Of a stretch of 64,000 bases of DNA, positions 59,426 to 64,000 are shown one piece after another (within the stretch, counting starts at the first letter, position 1; every line of letters begins with the position of its first letter). The stretch spans positions 26,267,001 through 26,331,000 of the forward strand of contig NC_091674.1 in the NCBI RefSeq assembly GCF_042453785.1. The letters run 5' to 3'. The position numbers and the translations under genes are program-made. The notes beneath the pieces are model-generated. The model was not told where the DNA came from. It saw only the letters and a list, made by a program, of their open reading frames with translations, and did no database searches. Source of the stretch: Malus domestica. Taxonomy: Eukaryota; Streptophyta; Magnoliopsida; Rosales; Rosaceae.

Positions 59426-60597
59426 AATATGGTAGAGTTTAGTAGTAGGAAAATGGGGTAGCTTCTGTTTTGGGAGCTGTCCCCATTGTACTCTTGCTTG
59501 CTTAAAAGGTGAAGGAGGAAATGCATTTATTATAAAGATAGATCATGACCGTTGATCTTGCTTCATTCAACGGTCATGATTGATCGCATGAGCTAAATTT
59601 ACATACTTTTGCCACTAGGGTTTTCTTTGTTGGTCTCAAAATTTGGCTCCTATAAATTTTCTCTTTAATTTGTTGGATATTATCCCGACTGTAATTAAAT
59701 CCATTAACTCAAGTTCATAAGTATGTAATGGCGTTATGTAATGTTTATTTAGCAGAAAATGATGTTGGCACCCCAGTTTTCTCATCTTAGAGACCCATTT
59801 TAATTTTGGCCCCCTGATTAAATACGTTAAACGAGAATTAACGGACTAAAATTAACACGAGCGTGCAGAAGAAAAAAAGGGTCATCTTTTGGTTCATGGC
59901 CAAAGAAAGTCAAAGTCAACTAGGACAAATTTGAGAGTAAAAATCGGTTTTGCTCCAATTAATGAAGTTAATTTGGTAAAAGTCGTTAAGAGAGACTTCA
60001 CTCTTAGAAGCTGTCAAATTTATTAATTGCAATGGTTTGCATAACGCCATGCATTTTATTGCCTCTTTTGGTTAACTGTTGTTAATTAAATTTAAAGTTA
60101 AAAATTAGGAATGTCACACTTAAATAAGGGTATAAAAGAGCTGAGAAATGAGTTTGGTTTGCATTTACGATTGCAGAAAATGACTTTGCGCTCCCATTTT
60201 CACTTTCTGCATTCTTCTCTTTTATTCTAAAACCCCTTGGACTAAATAAATCAAAAGAAAATCGAGGACTTAGAACAAAAGAGCGTAGTACAGGGGAGAA
60301 AATTGAAGTTTGAAACTATTTCCCTAAGAGCATTTACCTTGACCCGAGGGCCTCTGTTCGGATTCCCCAATATATGGAAAGATTTCACTCTTACAATTTT
60401 GAATGAACAAGATATGGAAAGATTTCAAGTTTCCCATAGGGAGTTTTGTTGTACATACTAATCAAGCAAATGGCGAAAAAAATAATGACACTTCTCTATG
60501 TCACATCTTCAGAAGAAGCAATGTGCTTCGGGGTGAATGCCAATATAGCATTTGCTTGTGAAAAGTTGTAAAACTTGAAGCAATCGAAGAGTTGATG
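59426..60597 (-). promoter_or_regulatory. MYB upstream region containing a MYB-core hairpin
   Basis: Minus-strand promoter of the MYB gene and 3' flank of the GDSL gene. A possible TATA-like stretch (TTTATAATAAAT on the minus strand) lies at about 59526-59537. At 59541-59585 the arms GATCATGACCGTTGA and TCAACGGTCATGATTGATC pair and each contains a MYB-core site (CCGTTG/CAACGG, matching CNGTTR). The rest is AT-rich without genes. Confidence 0.35.
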
Positions 60598-62745
60598 TTA
60601 TATGCATCGTTGCTGGAAAGCTTTCTCAGGGTTCTTCCCATCAATTTCTGAGTGGTGAGGGAAATCATAAGGCATTTCCGCGGCAGAAAGCCATGCTTCA
60701 CTGAAAACTTTGACGACTTCTTGGTGGACAACAGCATTGCCTTCTGGTGTTAGGTGCAACCCGTCACTGCGATGGAAAACAAAGGATTAAGACAGATTAT
60801 TCAATCTCTCACACTGTCAAACACTTATCAGATGTAATTAAGTATTTCTAGGACTAAATTAGAGTATATCTATCTTCGTATAACTTTGATCCCCATTTAA
60901 CGATCACAAAATTATTAGATGGTCTTGATCTGACTATCATGGCCGAATCTAAGGCATTAATCAGTAAATAGTGCTTCTTTTGCATGGGAAGATCTGGTTG
61001 CAACCACTTAATGCTCAATTATTCCATAAACTGTACAAGTTGAAGCTTTATAAGATGGCAAACCTTAGAAATTTCTTCTGCCAACCCTCCGTTTCCTGCA
61101 TTGCGGACCAAAGATTGATGGAGCGTAGACCCATTTCCTCAGCTAGCTCAATGCACTTCTTCGCATAAACTCCTGTCACTTCATTCGTCCTTTCTGGAAG
61201 TCCACTAGCATCCTTACCATATAAAGATCTGTGAAACCCAATTAAACAATCAAAATGTTAGGTACCAATCACATGAACATTGTGAAGAGCAACAATAAGA
61301 CAATTATGTGTGTAGTAAGTTCTGAAATGAGAAGAGTAAATCATACTGCGCAAATTCATTACGGCCATCCTCGTCAACAGGTGGTGGAGTAATAAGCACA
61401 ATCAAAATGGTGGGAGAACACTCCTGCAATCAAAACCCCTATATTCGATGAGAAATAGGTTAAACAATTGACCTGAAAATAGTCACCCCTTAGAAAGTCC
61501 CGAGATCATATATGAACACATTCTGGAAATCAAAGACCCTGAATTCACGGTAAGAAATAAGTGATCATATGCAATGAACTAGCAGTTCTACGTGTGATTC
61601 AAAAACAAGGTCCAAGGATTATGTTATTGACAGAACATTTAGAAAGAGACGGGGGCAGTTATGGTTTCTTGGACAAGCGATGATGTGAATACAACTCAGA
61701 GGCAAAGATAACGAGCTGATGCTTGCAATGGTAGAAGTTGCGTTATCAATCTTATACCATTGGTAGTTATAAATAGCTCCTTCGGTCCTTCCAAAAGTAA
61801 ATTACCCACAATGTCGGTATTATACATAAAATAGCATCTATCAGGCAATGAGGATAAAGACTGAATTGGCAAAACCAAAATATTCATTAAGAAAGGTAAA
61901 CAAATTTGAACCTTGAGATGAAGAACAATTTTTCTGAGATTCTCCTTGTACTCTTCAACGGGAACATGTTGCCGTTCACCTGTTCTGCCTAAAACAGCTG
62001 CGTCATTGGCCCCAAAGAAAATTGTGGCAGCAGCAGGAGGTTTCTTAGAATCCTGCACATTCACAGTGGGATACTGTCACTTCCATAAACGTTTCCGCAT
62101 CAATCAAATCCTATCCTTTTATCACATAATGGCGGCCATCACTTCTACGATTTTCGCATACGCTTCCAAAACCAACACTTATTTCCCTCATATCATATGA
62201 GTCATATGCATACTGATCACATATCTAATCTAACATCTCAACATGATAACTTGATCTATCAGCAATACTATCAAATACTAGCAAACAAAGACATTGACTT
62301 TCTGAAATCAAACGCACAATCAGAAATGTAAAGCAATACGAGCGAGAAATCGAAAAAAAACCCAATTTAACTAACAAAAAACTAAATCGAATAAAACCCA
62401 ATAAACGCAATTCCAATGCCAACAAACCAGAAAAGCTTTTACCTTTGAAGACGATACAGTAAACAATTGCAGAGGATGCAGCATAAGAATTTACCAAAGG
62501 AAAGAGGTGCTGCAGCAAGAACAGTGCCCATCTCGTGTTGTACCCGCCATACCCACGAACTTTTACATCGGCCTATCAAACACCATCACCAAAAATTACC
62601 AACATTTCCTGATTTGCATTAACAGTTAGAAAGAGAGAGAGACCTTGCGGGAGTAAGAATCAGCTAGAGCGGCGCCCCAGCCACCTGGTCGGAAGGATTG
62701 TTGGGTGATTGAGTCTCCGAACAATACAATCTCGGGCCTCATCAT
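60598..62745 (-). CDS. GDSL/SGNH esterase-lipase, CPRD49-like
   Basis: Six minus-strand exons join in phase: 62745-62644, 62572-62495, 62052-61912, 61423-61347, 61228-61064 and 60766-60598, giving 243 aa, usual for the CPRD49 subfamily. All four SGNH blocks are visible: FGDSIT with the nucleophile Ser12, GYGGYN (Gly about 43), GAND (Asn76) and SDGLHLTPEGN with Asp189 and His192. No signal peptide is apparent (MMRPEIVLFGDS runs straight into the fold), so a cytosolic location is likely. The family hydrolyses esters of lipids or small acyl compounds; the substrate of this subfamily is not clear. The start is the first of two Met codons. Donor AAG|GTCTCT of exon 1 is the least typical junction but keeps phase and matches the family sequence. 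Confidence 0.9.
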
Positions 62746-63610
62746 TCTTGCTTCTTCTTCTTCTCTGCTCCTACGCTTTTTTTTCTGTTGACTCGCTCGG
62801 GTGACAGTTGAGACTGTTGTTTTGTTTATTTCTCAGGAACTTTAACAAAAATAGTTTACTGTTTATTTTAACGAAAAATCATATTTTTACACTAAAAAAT
62901 GAATTTTGTTACTATTTATTTTACCCTTTATTTTGTCCTTATCGTTAAAACTCAAAGTTTTCCTTATTTCTTACCACCATATGCCCCACACGTGAAATTT
63001 TTTTATTTTTTATTTTAATATGGGAATATCACTTAGTACTACGGTCTAGTGATATTCCTTTTTATTTGAAAGTGAAAGATGGAGAGGAATGAGCATAGTC
63101 TCACAATCTAGAATAATTGGTTTAAATTCGCCTTTGGCAGCCACTTAGTACTAAAGGCGAATTTGAACCATATTATTGCTAGTTCATTATGAGACTTAAT
63201 CCATCCAATCATCTTTAGTATAAATAATATTGTTTGTTAGAAGAAAAAAAGGAAGAAAAAAATAATGTGGATGAGAGAGAGAGAAGTTTTTATTTTTATA
63301 TTTTATTTTTCAAAATTAGAAGATGTTATTATCACTCTTGGGAGAAGCTATGGAAAAAAACTGTAAAGTTTAATTTGTGTGAATTTATTTTACTGCTCAT
63401 AATTTTGTTTTGTGTTTGATAAAGATGATTTTATTAACATAGTTTAAATTATGTAAAAGTTTTGATTTTTGTTTTCAAAATTGAAGGGGAGAGTAAAGAG
63501 GAAAGCAGGGGTATAGTTGACCAAACAACTGAGGAAAGGGTTAGTAACGTAAAATCGGATCTTTATTTCACAAAACGAAAGAAGTAAAGGCCGCCGCTTT
63601 AAATAACAGG
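62746..63610. promoter_or_regulatory. Divergent intergenic region between the GDSL gene and the last gene
   Basis: 865 bp between two start codons that point away from each other, so it should carry both promoters. It contains AT-rich, MITE-like sequence at 62830-62960 (TTTAACGAAAAATCAT ... CCTTATCGTTAAAACTC) and a 101-bp palindrome at 63096-63196. TATA boxes cannot be fixed. Confidence 0.45.
63096..63196. repeat. Palindromic repeat near the last gene
   Basis: GGTTTAAATTCGCCTTT (63119-63135) pairs with AAAGGCGAATTTGAACC (63153-63169), 16 of 17 positions, and pairing extends outward with gaps (AGTCTCACAAT against ATTATGAGACT). It could fold into a stem of about 45 bp. It may be a fragment of a MITE or of a tRNA-derived SINE, since GGTTTAAATTC resembles a weak B box. 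Confidence 0.65.
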
Positions 63611-64000
63611 ATGAATCAAACAGACAGAACCTCTGCAACGGTCGACTGTTCATCTCCGAAGATGAGAATCCGAGAAGGGCAAGAGATATCTCCAGACGAC
63701 GTCGTGGAAGGTACGCTTCCTTCTACGAATCTATGCAAGAAATTATCGTTTCCATTTAATTCTTTATAAATCGAATTTATTCGAAGGATCGATTCAATTA
63801 GGGATGCGTTTTGAAATTTGAATTTTACCGTTGGTACAAATTTGAAGTTGTTTTGAAAAAAATTAGGGTTTAGTTTTCACAAATTTAGCGTTCCTTTTCT
63901 GGATTGAATGTTAGCTTGAATTGACTGGAATTCTCTCGGTCTTTCTAGAAATTGGATCATCGACAGAGCGGAGCGCTGTGGCACTTGAAAAGCGAGGCAA
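63611..64000 (+). CDS. First exons of an unidentified gene, cut by the window end
   Basis: ATG at 63611 opens a frame (MNQTDRTSATVDCSSPK...) that is also entered by a second in-frame ATG at 63662 (MRIREGQEISPDDVVE). Exon 1 ends at 63710 in GAAG|GTACGC (phase 1). A good acceptor, CTTTCTAG at 63941-63948, restores the frame to EIGSSTERSAVALEKRG, which runs to the window end. Too little is present to name a family. The evidence is splice-site quality and frame consistency, not similarity. Confidence 0.45.

Overview
The window is nuclear DNA of a flowering plant. The genes are split by GT-AG introns, the coding exons are separated by AT-rich spacers, and most of the rest is plant transposable elements. 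The TRIM element Cassandra, a Tourist-like MITE and the general repeat flavour suggest Rosaceae, most likely the apple/pear group. That assignment rests on recognition only and was not tested by a search.

Six complete genes and one partial gene can be spliced by eye with phase-consistent junctions. In order they are: a PX-domain protein with a Rubicon-type zinc region (849-5330, +, 5 exons, 1137 aa); a conserved multipass membrane protein (6860-8616, -, 7 exons, 353 aa); a probable plastid UVR + ApaG protein (16106-18699, -, 6 exons, 296 aa); the plastid phosphoenolpyruvate/phosphate translocator PPT1 (41710-45131, +, 9 exons, 411 aa); an R2R3-MYB of the MYB98/MYB118 class (57517-59425, -, 3 exons, 487 aa); a CPRD49-like GDSL/SGNH esterase (60598-62745, -, 6 exons, 243 aa); and the first exons of an unidentified + strand gene (63611 to the window end). 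They do not form a pathway; this is ordinary eukaryotic gene order.

Two blocks of mobile DNA separate the genes. Block one (18.7-41.0 kb) holds, in order: a Mutator-like MITE with a 10-bp target duplication; a 5.3-kb non-autonomous Ty3/gypsy-like element with a decayed RNase H and an internal minisatellite; a gypsy integrase remnant; an intact Cassandra TRIM with 5S-like LTRs; a 771-bp solo LTR; a 2.5-kb non-autonomous hAT element with a second TRIM nested inside it; an APC8/CDC23 pseudogene fragment; and a 6.8-kb Athila-like element with a gag-like ORF, a 1.95-kb 3' LTR and a 5' side made mostly of inverted LTR sequence.

Block two (45.4-52.8 kb) is bounded by a 16-bp direct repeat. It contains an RTE-type LINE, a 3.5-kb unidentified insert X that carries a coiled-coil ORF and two minisatellites, and a second, 5'-truncated LINE copy. 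Smaller MITEs and inverted repeats lie in the spacers and in one PPT1 intron. No rRNA gene, CRISPR array or bacterial-type system was seen. The observations most worth a second look are the LINE-X-LINE composite, the inverted LTR and the element X ORF.
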